Of a DNA stretch of 64,000 nucleotides, positions 24,454 through 36,600 are shown one piece after another. Source of the DNA: Tamarix chinensis. Taxonomy: Eukaryota > Streptophyta > Magnoliopsida > Caryophyllales > Tamaricaceae. The position numbers were made by a program, and so were the translations under genes. The stretch's first letter is position 1. The number at the start of each line of letters is the position of its first letter. The stretch spans positions 95,347,470 through 95,411,469 of the forward strand of contig CM060175.1 in NCBI GenBank assembly GCA_030549775.1, written 5' to 3'. The notes under the pieces were generated by a model. It made no database searches, was not told the DNA's origin, and was given only the letters and a program-made list of their open reading frames with translations.

Positions 24454-26288
24454 GTAACTATAATATCCTGTTTTCAAAAACTTTAATTATAAATTGATAA
24501 TTACGTATAATTAGTTATCATAGTTATTTTAGGAGGTTTTATACTAAATGTGCTATTAATATATGTATTATTATAACATATTGGATATAAATTACATTAG
24601 GTTAAAATTTGATAGAAATTGAGTTATTAAATTTAATCTTAGTTTAAACCCCAATCGTTATTAAGTAACCCTAAATCTAGTAGCTAGATGTTCTTACCCT
24701 GGTTAATCTTCCTAAATTATTATCCCACCCTATAATAGATTATGACCATACCCTACTCCCTTTACCTCCAGTGTGACCTTACCCAACGCCTTACCTTTTG
24801 CATGTCTCCCTCTCCCCCATGTTTGGCATGACTCCCCTTCATGTCATGTATTAATCCTCAAGAAAAGCTTGTTCTTATTCTAAGATCCCCAAGATTCCAT
24901 TTGCAACATATCCCTAGGTTTCTCCTTCATTATTTTTCCATTATCATCGAAACCTTTTGTGTCAAGTATTGTAACTGTATGTTACCTCTCCTTTTATTGT
25001 GCAAGTAACTCACGTTGCACCTCCATTAGAAGTATGAGCAACCTACATTTATTAACCTTGTGTTGAATCCACACCTCACACAATCTCCCCCTTTTTGTTG
25101 CATCAAACTCTAATGCTCCACCCCTCCTTGCTACCTTAAGCTTGAAAGTTGCCTCCCCTCTACCTACACAAGCTAGTGACGCAACTCTCCCTCTCTATAA
25201 GTGGGTGATGCGGCTCACTCCTTGTGGTGTGAGAATCTCAAGCTGTTAATCCCTTGCAGTATGAGTTTCTCCATTGCTGCATCATTGACTTTCCTAGCCT
25301 CCTTTGTCCCATATTATTTCTTCACACATTTCTCAAGTGGTTTTGATTAATATTTTAGTTGTTGTTGTGTTATTTTATATGCTAATGTATGTGTTGGTTG
25401 TGTTAATGTAAGGAGTTTGAATAGACTAAGTAGAGATTGGGTGAATCTTGCTTTAACTCTTTACTTGAATAAGAGGTAACTGTACCCTTCCACTAAGACA
25501 TGAAATCATATGGCAACACATAAAAGTTTTTATGTGTTTAGAGTACAATTTATACATGAGTTTTGAAAGGTTATACATACGTGTTATATGCCAAAAGTTC
25601 TACAAAAGGTATGCAAGTGTTATGAGTAGGAGTAACATGAAAGCATAATGTTGAATATTTAGTATGTATTCAATGTGTTATTTAATAGAAGAAATACACA
25701 TGTGTATTTTGTTGAATGATTAATGTATGCATGTCTAGGGATTTTTTAGGGTTTATAATCTTGCCAAATTATGATGCAATTGCTATGATTATCATTGCAT
25801 GGTAGCTGGGGTTAATACAAGTAGAATAAAAAGTATACAAACATGATTTCGGTTATAATATAATACTTACTATTCATATGCTCTAAGATTAGACATTATT
25901 CCTTACATATACTATAATGTTAATTACCCTATTAAATGTATATCATGATATAGATATGTATGTATGTGTTAAATGGAATTTATGTTGCATTAGAGATGTA
26001 TGGTTAGGGTTTTGTGGACTTAAATTACTAAATGCATAAAAAGTGGAAAATATAGTCAATTGCTAAGTTATGAAGTTTGCTTACATACTAAGATATTGTA
26101 AATCATTATCTTTTATCTTTTTTTATGGCAAATCCTCATAATAATAATGTTGGGTACAAAATTTGGATAATAATGGTGAAATTAGGGTTTTGATGGCATT
26201 TTGGTAATTTTTGATAAAATGTATATTTTGTGAATAATTGGACATTATGATGCTCTCGGGCACAAAATAATGTATATTTTATCTTCTT

Positions 26289-26840
26289 GTGGAGGTGAAT
26301 GTCAGTAAGCCTTTACCTGAATCGGTGAACATATTGCTACCTGATGGAGCATCTCGGGCACAAAAGGTTATCTTTGAATGGAAACCCCTATTCTGCAACC
26401 ATTGCAATAAACTAGGTCATGACAGCTCCATGTGTAAATCTCTAAAATTTACCAAACAGACTTGGGTTAAAAAGGATCAGATCCCTACTTTGAATGCAAA
26501 TGAAGGCAAATCTCAGGTATCTGAAGAGCCTACCAAAAACACAAAGCATACCACACATTTACATAATCATGTAGAACCTTCTGACAAAGATTTGAACAAG
26601 CAGGACACCATGGCTACCCCAATCCAGGGTGTCATCAACACCAGAACTTCTACAAATGATTCCAGTCAACCTGTGATTCACATAAACAAGGGGAAAGGAA
26701 AGACCTGGGACCCTATCATCCTCTCTTCTCCTTTGGATCCAAACAGATCAATTAAGTTTGATAGGGATTTTATGGATCAGTTCAAAGCTATTGATGTGGA
26801 TAGGGGAGGAGGGCAAGAGGGCCTTTCTAGGACTCTATGA
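26289..26840 (+). pseudogene. LINE ORF1 3' part (CCHC zinc-knuckle protein)
   Basis: An open frame of 183 codons begins inside the gene: the first residues, PLPESVNILLPDG and VIFEWKPLFCNHC, fall in the segment just before the zinc knuckle of plant LINE ORF1 (DUF4283/zf-CCHC_4 type) proteins. The knuckle itself, CNHCNKLGHDSSMC, has all four metal ligands in C-x2-C-x4-H-x4-C spacing. The C-terminal half is polar and low in conservation. The family role is nucleic-acid binding in the LINE ribonucleoprotein. The normal N-terminal region is missing, consistent with 5' truncation, so the first Met is not the native start. Its TGA overlaps the ATG of ORF2 (ATGA at 26,837-26,840). Confidence 0.8.
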
Positions 26841-29800
26841 ATATTGCCACTTGAAACATTAGAGGGTTGAATAAAACCCTCAAACACAAGGCTGTGAAGA
26901 ACCTTGCGTCTACTCAAAACCTTGGTATTTTAGCTCTCGTGGAAACTCGTGTAAAACAGATAAATGCTGATAAAATTCTTTCCAAATTAAGTTTACAATG
27001 GAATTTGCTTCATAATTATCCATACCATGGGAATGGTAGGGTGTGGGTTTTGTGGGATCACAATCTTTACCACATCACCCAAATTCAGACCATGGATCAA
27101 GGCATCCATTGCCATGTGCAGATAAAGGCCCTCAACCAAGCTTTCTCTATGACTGTTATTTATGCCTATAACACTGGTAGGCAAAGGCAGATTTTGTGAA
27201 AATGGCTGCAAGATCTTAAACCCCAGATCACAAATCCTTGGATTGTGCTTGGTGAATTTAATGTGGTCTGCAAGGATGAAGAAAAAATTGGAGGGAAACC
27301 TGACTCTGGAGATATTGAGGAGTATGTGCAGTGTCTCCACCATTGTGGGTTGGATGATATTCATTTTAATGGTAGTTTATTCACATGGTGCAACCAACAG
27401 ATGCATGATCAAAGAATTTACTGCAAACTTGATAGGATCCTTGGCAATGACTCTTGGTTGGATTCTTTTCCAGAGAGTTATGTGGATAATCTGCACAACC
27501 CTACCTCTGATCACAATCCCTTGATCCTACACCTAAATGCACATCAAACCACAAAGAGAAAACCTTTTAAATTCATAAATTTCTGGGCTGAAAGGGAGGA
27601 GTTCAATCAGATTGTCAAAGAATGTTGGGATGTCAATATCCAGGGAAGCTGTGCTTATCAGGTTGTGTCAAAGCTAAAGTTGCTCAAGCAAAGGCTTAAA
27701 CATTACAACAGAAGTAATGGCCATGTCACTGTTAAAGCCCATAAAGCTTGGATTGATTGGTAGAAATGCAAAGAAATAACAATGTTAGATCCATTAAATA
27801 ATGATCTTGTTGCTGAGGAAAGAGAGGTCAATAGAATCTAGCATAGAAGAGTTGCAAAAGAGGAACATTTCTTTAAACAGAAGTCCCACATCTAACATGT
27901 CCAGCTGGGTGACCAAAACACTAAATATTTCTATGCAAATGTTCAAATGAGGAATAACAGAAATCATATATGCAAGCTGGTAAATGAAACAAACCAAGAG
28001 CTAACCAGTGACCTGGACATTCAATAAGAGGTTGTCCTTTATTACAGAACTCTCCTTGGAACCACTTCCAATTCACTGCAGGGGATTGAAGAGAATGTAA
28101 TTTTTGAAGGCCCCCTGTTATCTCCTGTAGATGCTGAGTCCCTTACCTGTGAGCCTTCAAACCAGGAAGTCCAAGATGCTATTTTTTCCATGGGAGATTA
28201 CAAGGCCCCGAGCCCGGATGGCTTTAATGCTTATTTCTACAAAAAATCTTGGGCAGTCATAGGAGGAGATGTAGTGGTTGTTGTTAAGGAATTCTGGAGA
28301 ACTAGAAGACTGCTGAAAAAAATTAATAACACAACTATTACCCTCATCCTTAAATGTCCAGGGGTTGTTAAAGTAAAAGACTGCAGACCCATTACTTGTT
28401 GTAACACCATCTATAAGATCATCTCTACACTGCTGGCCAATAGGTTGCAAATGGTGATGGGTAAGCTCATTGATTCCTCCCAATCTATGACAATGTGCTC
28501 ATGGCTACTGAAATTATTTGGCACTACTCAATGAAAAATATCAGTCCTAGAACTTTCCTTCAAATAGACCTCCAAATGGATTATGACTTAGTTGAATGGA
28601 GCTTCATCAAACAGGTGATGGAAGCTATGAGGTTCCCCTGGACTTTTATTGACATGATCATCTAATGCATATCCACTGCCAACATCTCTATAAACGTGAA
28701 TGGTACAATACCCAAACCCTTTATAAGCAGAAGAGGGCTAAGGTAAGGAGACCCTAAATCCCCATACATATTTGTTTTATGTATGGAATACCTCCATAGA
28801 GACCTAAGTAGACTCTGGAATCAGCCTAATTTCCATGGCCACCCAGGATGTAAGAAAATGAGGATTATAGACTTAAGTTTTGCAGATGATCTTCTCCTCT
28901 TCTGCAGGGGTGATGTTACATCTGTTATAATGTTAAAAAACACTCTAGACCAATTCTCCAAGTGCTCGGGCCTCACAAAAAATCCAAGCAAAAGTTCTAT
29001 TTTCTATGCTGGGGTTTGTGATAGGGTAAAGAAAGACATTATAGGTAGGGATGGCAACGGGGCAGGTCGGGGACGGGCACCCCATCCCCATCCCCGAACC
29101 CGATAAGGAAAATAATCCCCAAACCCGACCCGATCCCCGATCTATTTTTAATCCCCGATTTATTCCCCATTCATAAAACCCGACCCGATCCCCGAAACCC
29201 AACTTTATACCCGATCCCCGATCTCATCCCCGATCCTCAAACTATTTTTTATATTATATTTTTAATTTATATTCTATAAAAAATTATATTATATATATAT
29301 ATATAATTATATAAAAAAATATATATAAAAAATTCGGGGCGGGTTCGGGGATGGGGACCCCAAACCCGTCCCCGCCCCGTCCTTGAAAAAATCCCCGTTA
29401 AGAATCCCCGAACCTGAACCCGATCCCCGAATTCTCTCTCCGAACCCGAACCCGAACGGGGAATCCCCAACAGGGCCTCGAACCCATGAGGAAAATTGCC
29501 ATCCCTAATCATATGTAGCTTTGGTTGTAGTGAAGGTTCATTTCCATTTAGATATCTGGGCCTACCCTTGGCTTCCTCCTGTTTGAAAACTCAACACTAC
29601 CAATATGTTATTGACAAGATGCTAGCAAAAATTAGAAACCGGACTTGTAATTATCTTAGCTATGCAGGTAGATCACAATCGATATTTGTTGTTCTGCAAG
29701 GTATCACAAATTTTTTGGTACAAATCTTACCATTTCCTCTTGGTATACTCCCACATATCAAGAGTATTTGCAGAAATTTCTTATGGTCTGGGACTAGCTC

Positions 29801-30360
29801 TGGACACAAGCACCCTGTTGCATGGAAGAAAGTATGTCTCCCAAAGGATGAGGGGGGTCTAGGCTTGATTGATCTAAAGATTTGGAACCAGGTAGCATTG
29901 GGAAAGTGGTTGTGGAAAATCCTCTATAATAAAGAGAGTCTCTGGATAAAGTGGGTGCATGGGGTTTACTTAAAACAAAATGATATAGCCACTGTTAGTG
30001 TTTTCCCTTACCACTCCTGGCTATATAGGAATATCATGAAGATTCTCCCCCTTCTACTGCGACATATTTTAGATGGTAAATGTGGCACTAATACATACTC
30101 AATTCACAAGGCCTATGTGTTACTTAGATACAAGGAAAACAAGAAGCATTGAGCACCCCTAGTCTGGAATCATTTTGGGAGGCCTAGATGCTCTTTCATA
30201 ACATGGATTTCCTGCCATAAAAGCCTTCCCACTAGAGAAAGGTTAAGAAAATGGAACATGCATATACCTACTGAATGTAGTGTTTGTGCTGAATATACAA
30301 AATCAATGGACCACCTGTTTCTACATTGTATTTTTTCTGGGAAAATTTGGTAGTTGAGTA
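26837..30360 (+). pseudogene. LINE ORF2 (endonuclease, reverse transcriptase, zf-RVT), broken
   Basis: The endonuclease starts at ATG 26,837 and has a TGA near 26,852, just before NIRGLN (normally WNIRGLN). It continues through VETRV, LGEFNVV (normally GDFN) and TSDHNPL near 27,500, the catalytic SDH motif, and is interrupted by a TGA at 27,197-27,199. RT segments include YKAPSPDGFNAYFYK near 28,200 and LSFADDLLLF near 28,880, with the FADD catalytic motif intact. The RT is split by a MITE at 29,046-29,507 and resumes as FRYLGLPLAS near 29,550. The zf-RVT end, CHKSLPTRERL with CSVCAEYTKSMDHLFLHC, lies at 30,200-30,340. Several stops lie between, so it is dead. Expected role when intact: target-primed reverse transcription. 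Confidence 0.88.
29046..29507. mobile_element. hAT-type MITE nested in the LINE reverse transcriptase
   Basis: Perfect 12-bp terminal inverted repeats, TAGGGATGGCAA and TTGCCATCCCTA, bound 462 bp. Flanking 8-bp sites ATTATAGG and ATCATATG agree at 6 of 8 positions, as expected of an aged hAT target duplication. The arms are rich in CCCGAACCCG/CGGGTTCGGGG-type words in inverted arrangement around an AT-rich core, so the element could fold back on itself. It interrupts the LINE RT frame between the DRVKKDI segment and the SFGCSEGSFPFRYLGLP segment. It has no coding capacity. Confidence 0.9.
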
Positions 30361-30829
30361 AGCCTTGGATGGGCATGGACATACAGGCTGTAAACTAGGA
30401 CTCCTTGATCCAACAAATTGCACAATGTACACAAAGGGGCAACTTAAGAGCTGAGTGCGCCAAGGTAATGTTTGGAGAAGTCATATATGGAATTTGGTGA
30501 TGCAGAAACTCTTCTATGTTCAATGGTTCATCACACCACCCAACTCACATGGTGAAGGATATTATGAAGCGATTCCATATTATATTCAACCGATGTAATA
30601 ATAGTAGGGGAAGTATGAATGCAAATTAAGTAGTAGTTTTCCCCCCCTAGAATTGATACATTTGATACTCTCGTTGTAATCTCTTCTAGTTCATTTTAAT
30701 AATATTCTTATTAATTAGCCAAAAAAGGTTAAAAAAATAAAATAAACAACATTTATACCCTTGTATTAAATAGATAAGTCCTATTAAGGGATATTTTGGT
30801 CTTATGAGGTCAAAATTTTACTTATTCTT

Positions 30830-31015
30830 TCACCTTCACCTCATTTACCCCCGAAATAAGAGGTTAACAAAAATGAGGTTAATCAAGGTGAATGGAGGTA
30901 AAACATTAACCTCGATTCACCCAGGTAGAGTTATTAAAAATGGTACCCAAATGGGGTGAATCAATTGATTCACCTCCGTTAACCCTCTTTCACCCTAATC
31001 CAAATGCACTAATAG
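30830..31015. repeat. Foldback / MITE-like inverted repeats
   Basis: GGTGAATCAATTGATTCACC near 30,956-30,975 is a perfect palindrome. GGTGAATGGAGGT, TTAACCTCGATTCACC and TTCACCTCCGTTAACC around it are inverted copies of one another. It lies just right of the LINE tail. Clean ends and a TSD were not found, so the element type is uncertain. Confidence 0.5.
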
Positions 31016-32288
31016 GGTTTATCTTAATAATTTAAAATAAAGGAAAATTATTAAGTATAGAATGAAAATTATTTTTTCACGTGTGAAATATGTGATTACC
31101 CTATAATGTATTAATGCTTAAAATGGAATACCTCAAGTTCAGGAATAGTTTCTCATTAGAGGTAGCTACCCTAGAGATGAGGAAGGAGCCCTTGGTTTTT
31201 TTTGGTTCACCGGTGTGTTGTTGTGCCACAGTAAGGCACCATTCTACTCAATAGGTGACCTAAAAGCCTTATAAGGGATATTGATACTTAAGGATTAAGT
31301 GCCCTAGGTGTGGAGGGTACTATATTACCTTATGCATCAGTATGACCATAATATTGTTATACTTCTAGGTTGGATGGTTAGTAGGGTACCATGATGCTTT
31401 GTACGCCGGTATGAGTAGCGTAATTTTATGTATCTGAATTATTATTTTATATCCCTCGAGTAATTAAAATTGGAAGTAACTATTGTGTAAGAATGTAAAT
31501 GGTTTGATTTGAGTACTATTTTGTTAGCCAATATTATGCCTTACCCAATTTGTTATGTGGTTTGGTAGTTACCTTAGCGCCCTAGCTTGGTTTTGGATTT
31601 GATTTGGGTGTGTTGTTTTGGTAGCTATCATATTGTCTTACCTTGGTATTTGGACAAATTAGATTTTTAGATCCAGTAGTTGCCTCAGTATGCTACCTTT
31701 GGTATGTAGAATTGATTTGATTATGTTAGTTGTGGTCATTCTATGATTGCATGATTTTCCTAATATATTCTACCATGTTATTACCTATGTGTTTCATGTG
31801 GCTTTGTATGTTAGGATTGTGTAATGGTTCATTCAGTACCATAGTAATAATGAGTTCCATTCGTGGTCCCTTACCTATTCAATGAGCAATGTTTACCTTG
31901 CAATAATACTTTGAGGATTTAATTTGATGGCATCAATTAAGGTTTGAGAGTCAAGACTATCTATTGTTCGTCCTGTCATCTTTTGGTCTAGATATTCATT
32001 GAAGTCTTATGTCATTTTCTATTTTCTCCTTTTGTTATATTGTAACTAAATTGCTTGATCCTTTTATATTTATCAGAACAAAGTTAATTTGTAATGAAAT
32101 TGTTATTTTGTCTTTCATTGTAATTGTTATTTAAGTAAAGTAGCATTTTAGCCTTAGCACTTAGTATGAAAATGGTATAGGATGTTTTACTTATAATGAA
32201 TTTGGCAGTAACACCCATTACTTTATTATAATTAACTCTTTCATAAAATAAAAATTTTAACTAGTAAATTTGGGAGTATTACAGTAAC

Positions 32289-32992
32289 AATCAAAACACT
32301 AGATACCATGTTGGAAAAAAAACTGACTTCCAACATGGCTACATAACTCAACATGGCTAGGCTACATTGGAGTGAAAAGATAAATTTCATGTTATAGGCC
32401 TATGCGGCCATGATCAAAACTGGTAGGCCATATTGGGTCCAAAAACTTCATTTTCACTGCATTTTATTTTGCACGTTAACACTCCCATATTGTTGGATAC
32501 TAAAATATCATGTAACTTCTTCTCATGATTCTCTTGCCTCTTCCTTTTCTCCAATTCCTTTATTAGCTTCAATATTCTCTACATAATACACCAAAAAATA
32601 GTAATACAAACCAAGGAGCTAAATTAAGCTAAAAACATGAGGAAATCACACCAAACAAGAAGCAAATTAGGGCAAGATATGATTAAAATATTAAAAGTAT
32701 TTCTCATTAGTCAACATTGATTGGGTTATAGGTGATTTATCAAGTTTATAATCAATGTTATTAATCCATTAGAAATTATTATGCTTTAGGAGAAAATTTG
32801 GAGGTGTTACAATAAATGGTCGCTTAAAAATGGTCAAAGCAGCCATTTATTTATTCAAAATCCACTTCTAGAATTTCTATGGTTAGATCTTTTGTTCAAC
32901 ACATAGGCATGTGAATGCATATATGTTTGGTAGGTTAGCTAGACTATGTGCAAGAAAGTTGGCTTCTCTCTTTACTTAGCTCCAATAAACCA
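32289..32992. other. Non-coding DNA with a possible family right end at 32,811
   Basis: GGAGGTGTTACA ending at 32,811 matches the family right terminus. No partnered left end or TSD was located; it may be an older copy that was itself the target of E5. Otherwise nothing was recognised. Confidence 0.4.
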
Positions 32993-35900
32993 TTACAACT
33001 ACCCCAAATTTTACATCTTAAATTTTTCATTTTGTGTGAAAGAATATTCACAAAATATCAAATGTTACTAACATAGTTAGTATAAGTCCATTATCCCTAT
33101 CTTTCTTATGCTAAGTTTTAAGGCTAAAATAATAAAACTCAAGGAAAATAACAATAGAAATAATAGAAAATAATATATAAGGAGTTACAAATAACACAAT
33201 CTTCATACACCAACATTTAAAAAAATACAACCAGGGACATAAGAGCTAAAAGAAAATCAACAACAAAAAAATACTAAAAGGTATGACACCAACTTGTCCT
33301 TACACTCATCCCAACTATATCTAGCCGTGTAACTTATACAAATCATGGAATCAAGGACCTTCATCTCTTTGGTCCTCTGAATACCATTTCTCAAAGTCCT
33401 TCAACCACTATATGTTGCACATGTGCTCATATAAAAAGTTATAGTATCAATGTAACTTCTTTTTATTGAGTAAATCACAACACATATAAATATATATCAT
33501 GTTCACAAAATAATAGATAAAACAACAATAAGAGCCATACAAAATATAATATCACATGCACTATAATCATATAAGGTCAAAAAGGATTCCACAAATCCAC
33601 ATGGGATAACAACGTTCAAGAAAAGTCATGATTCTACAACTGAGCATATGATAATAACCAACATCCCATAATAAGAGACAAATCTCAAAATATGCCATTC
33701 CAATCTAAAATATTTGTCAAGCTAAAACCTAATCTAATTTTTTAAGAGATTCCATGGTGTTTTTCTAATCCAATTTAAATCTTGAGTGGGATACAATTCC
33801 ATAATTCAAGGTAATGATATTAGTAATAAATCGACAAATCAAATAACTAACCTTCAAGACATTAAGTCAAGGAATTCATATAGCATAAGCCATGTATACA
33901 CAACCTCAATAATCAAGTTCTTAAGTATGCATACCCCCTATAGGATTTGTAAATCTATGAGAATAAATGATCATTTTAGCCTCAAGGTCCAACTATTCTA
34001 AAGCATGAGAGTCCATACTAAAGTTTTTCTCTTTAAGTGATTAATCTGTTATTCAATGCCAAATTATTATTTCACAAGAGACATGGAGGTCCTCATCAAA
34101 AATTATTCAAGCCTAAATATACAATCAATCCAAAGGGCCACAATTGTCACGAAAACTCAAAGCTATCAAGGTCAAGGGTTAGACATGAAGCCATAACCCA
34201 AACACTCAACCAAATCAAACCAATATAATCCCTTATTCAACCTTTTATTTCCAATTATCCAAGAGTCAATATAAAGTAAAATACTAAATAAGAGATGAAC
34301 ATTAATAAAAAGATCAAGAAAAAGTTATATAAATACAAGATAATACAACATGGTTAACATCCATAAGCCAAGGTGAACTCTTAAACAACCCATAGGTTCA
34401 AGCTCCAAATATTGATAAAATTATCTCAAGTGACTAGTTAAATGGTCCTAAAAACTAGTTGGGTGATTCAGGAGTAGCAACATCATGGCGATAAACCAGT
34501 TAATTGGTTTGAAGGTAGCCAATATACTAATGAACTAGCGGATTGGTTCCTCCCCTAACCAAAACTAAAATTTAAAAATTCCAACTTCACTAGTTGACTA
34601 GTGGGCCAAAACCAATTAACTAATAGACTAAAAAGCCAAGTATGCCTATGCCAGTTAACTTTTTTCTCTCATATAAACACATAGAAATATATGAGACTAA
34701 AACATATAAAAATTATAGCCTATCCACACAATCATAGCATACTCTTTGACTATAAAAATTCATGCTAACATGCTAATTATATTAAATCATGCTTATAATT
34801 CAAATCAATTATCATGCCTCATGAATCACCAAAATACCTAAAATGGACAAACATGCTATCAAACTCTAATATATTATCTGTAGCACCCAAGATCATGCTC
34901 AACTCACACATTCAACAATGAATAACTAAATACTTGATAACTACATATGAAACAAGCTCCCACATATATTTTTGAAAGATAAAACCACTTATTCATACCC
35001 ATTCTCATGCTCTTGAACATATTTGCACCAAGACATTATTTAAAGATAATAAAACCTAGCATTCTTTAAAGAATAAAAATCCTAACATGCTCACATATAA
35101 ATTCTACCATCTAAAGAGTTAAGTTGGATTTACCCAAATCTAAGATCAAGTAAAAAACACATAAAATGCCCTTTTCTAAGATAACTTCAAGACCCACTTG
35201 TATTCCCTTTAAATTACAAGGAACAAAAATAAGAGGCATGTAAAAAATAACAAAACAAAGACTCTGACAAGACAATATACCCTTAATGAAAGGGGTAGGT
35301 TAAGAGGAAAAAAGAAAGATAATCTTCACAAACTATCTACAAATCTAACATCATTTACTTACCTAAAAATAAATGGAGGCTAGATAAAAGAAATTATAGA
35401 ATAGGAACCAAAAGAAGAAGAGGAAAAGGAGAAGGTAAGGCTCGAGAATAAAGGATAAATAGCCAACAAGTAGCCAAAAATGCAAATAAAGTGAGGAAAG
35501 ATAAGAGAGCAAATAGGGTAGGAACCAAAGTGAGTAAGACTTAATAAGACATTAGTAACACAAGAGGAAAAAGAGGGGCACAGAAGGGCGACAATATGTT
35601 GTAAGAGAGAGATAAAGATGATTTTCCCAAAACTAAAAATAAATAAGACAATAAAGTAAGGTGAGGGTATAATTTAGGTAGATTGATAAAAACTAAGAAT
35701 GGATAAGGAGGGATAGGTTAGCTAGCTTGGTTGAATTCTTCCATACCTGCACGAGGTTAGAGGAGAGAGGGGGGATAGAGAAGAATTTACTTGGGTAGAT
35801 AATGATTGGTTTAATAGAAAATTCACTTTTGGTGGATTTTTGAGTGAATTTATTGGTAAAAGGTTCAAGAAGTTAGGAAAATATTCACATAACTCCTAAA

Positions 35901-36222
35901 AAATGACTATCAATAAGGATATAATAAAATTAGAAGATTAGAAAAGAATTGGGAAAGATTTGGAAACAAATCATAATTACAAAAACATAAACCCGTACGA
36001 AATTGTTGGTTAACCTCACAAGAGACCCAAAAATACATTGAGTAAAACTAGTTGATTGATACACATAAATCAATTAATTAGTGACTCTTCAAGACCCAAA
36101 CTTACATAGGGACTAAGATAATGTACTCAACCCACAATCAAACACACATAAAAAGTAGGATAAAATTCTTATCATGGGAATATAATCTAGCAAATTAAGG
36201 CTCTAAAATTTGAGGTATTACA
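32993..36222 (-). mobile_element. E6: TGTAAYACC-family element, minus, poorly defined left end
   Basis: The right end AAATTTGAGGTATTACA at 36,222 fits the family. The left end reads ATTACAACTACCCCAAATTTTA near 32,992-33,013, resembling TGTAACACC(T)C but altered. A 9-bp ATTACAACT is present at both edges (32,992-33,000 and 36,217-36,225), so the exact termini and TSD are ambiguous. The interior shares TTCTTAAGTATGCATACCCC (about 33,918) with E1. It is non-coding throughout, AT-rich, with a purine-rich stretch at 35.4-35.6 kb. Confidence 0.6.
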
Positions 36223-36224
36223 AC

Positions 36225-36600
36225 TGCTCTAGTTGCTTCCACTTCCTACTTTATCTTATATAGTATATATCCCAATCCGATAAAACTCCTCTCACTTTGT
36301 CGTGACTCTGCTATTTTCATAGCACAATCTCTATCCACCTCTATCATTTTCCATCCTTTTTCTATTATAGCATGTAACCTCCTTCATATGGCTAGTACCT
36401 CAACTTTATTACATGACCAAGTTGCATCAAAAGATTTATGGCTTGCAAGTAATATAAAGCCCAAGTGAGTGTGTATCGCATTGCCACCTCCATCACCATT
36501 CCACCTTGCATTAGTGTTTTGCTTGAGGCAACCATGATTCAATGGTTTCCATATAGAATCATCTATTTGATAACCTTCTCCCACCATTATTTAGAGTTAT
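36225..36600 (-). pseudogene. RNase H-like (RVT_3 type) remnant, probably LINE-derived
   Basis: The minus strand reads IWKPLNHGCLKQNTNARWNG, then GNAIHTHLGFILLASHKSFDATWSCNKVEVLAI, then a stop and MIEVDRDCAMKI in the same frame. This matches the plan of plant RNase H-like domains that follow LINE RTs: W-P-P..LK.N.D..W, GxIL, vEaLAI, vE.D. The Asp of the first motif (normally NxDA) is replaced by Asn/Thr-Asn and there are stops, so it is inactive. Its downstream end abuts the E6 boundary within 3 bp. Confidence 0.6.

Larger units (their letters stand above)
26285..30750 (+). mobile_element. 5'-truncated L1-type LINE inserted in E5
   Basis: A non-LTR retrotransposon in plus orientation contains the 3' part of ORF1 (26,289-26,840), an ORF2 with endonuclease, reverse transcriptase and zf-RVT domains (26,837 to about 30,360), and an A-rich tail near 30,720-30,750. 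The 5' end is lost within the ORF1 domain that precedes the zinc knuckle. A hAT-type MITE splits the RT. Many in-frame stops and frameshifts show it is inactive. I could not identify the LINE target-site duplication, so both outer ends are approximate. Confidence 0.85.
24459..32283 (+). mobile_element. E5: TGTAAYACC-family element interrupted by a LINE
   Basis: It begins TATAATATCCTG and ends TTGGGAGTATTACA. The 5-bp TSD GTAAC is perfect, at 24,454-24,458 and 32,284-32,288. A LINE of about 4.5 kb sits inside, leaving about 3.3 kb of E5. Its right part shares landmarks with E3 and E4: CATTCAGTACC near 31,830 with GTTCCATTCGTGG after it, and TTAGCACTTAGTATG followed by TTTGGCAGTAACACC near 32,155-32,216. 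The left part has a C-rich tract at about 24,700-25,250. No coding sequence of its own was seen. Confidence 0.85.

Noticed and set aside
9144..36222. TGTAAYACC elements as TIR DNA transposons because their ends are near-palindromic
   Set aside because: Duplications are consistently 5 bp, ends are T(G/A)..CA and the inverted similarity is only about 10-12 bp, which fits LTR termini better. It remains a possibility to test.
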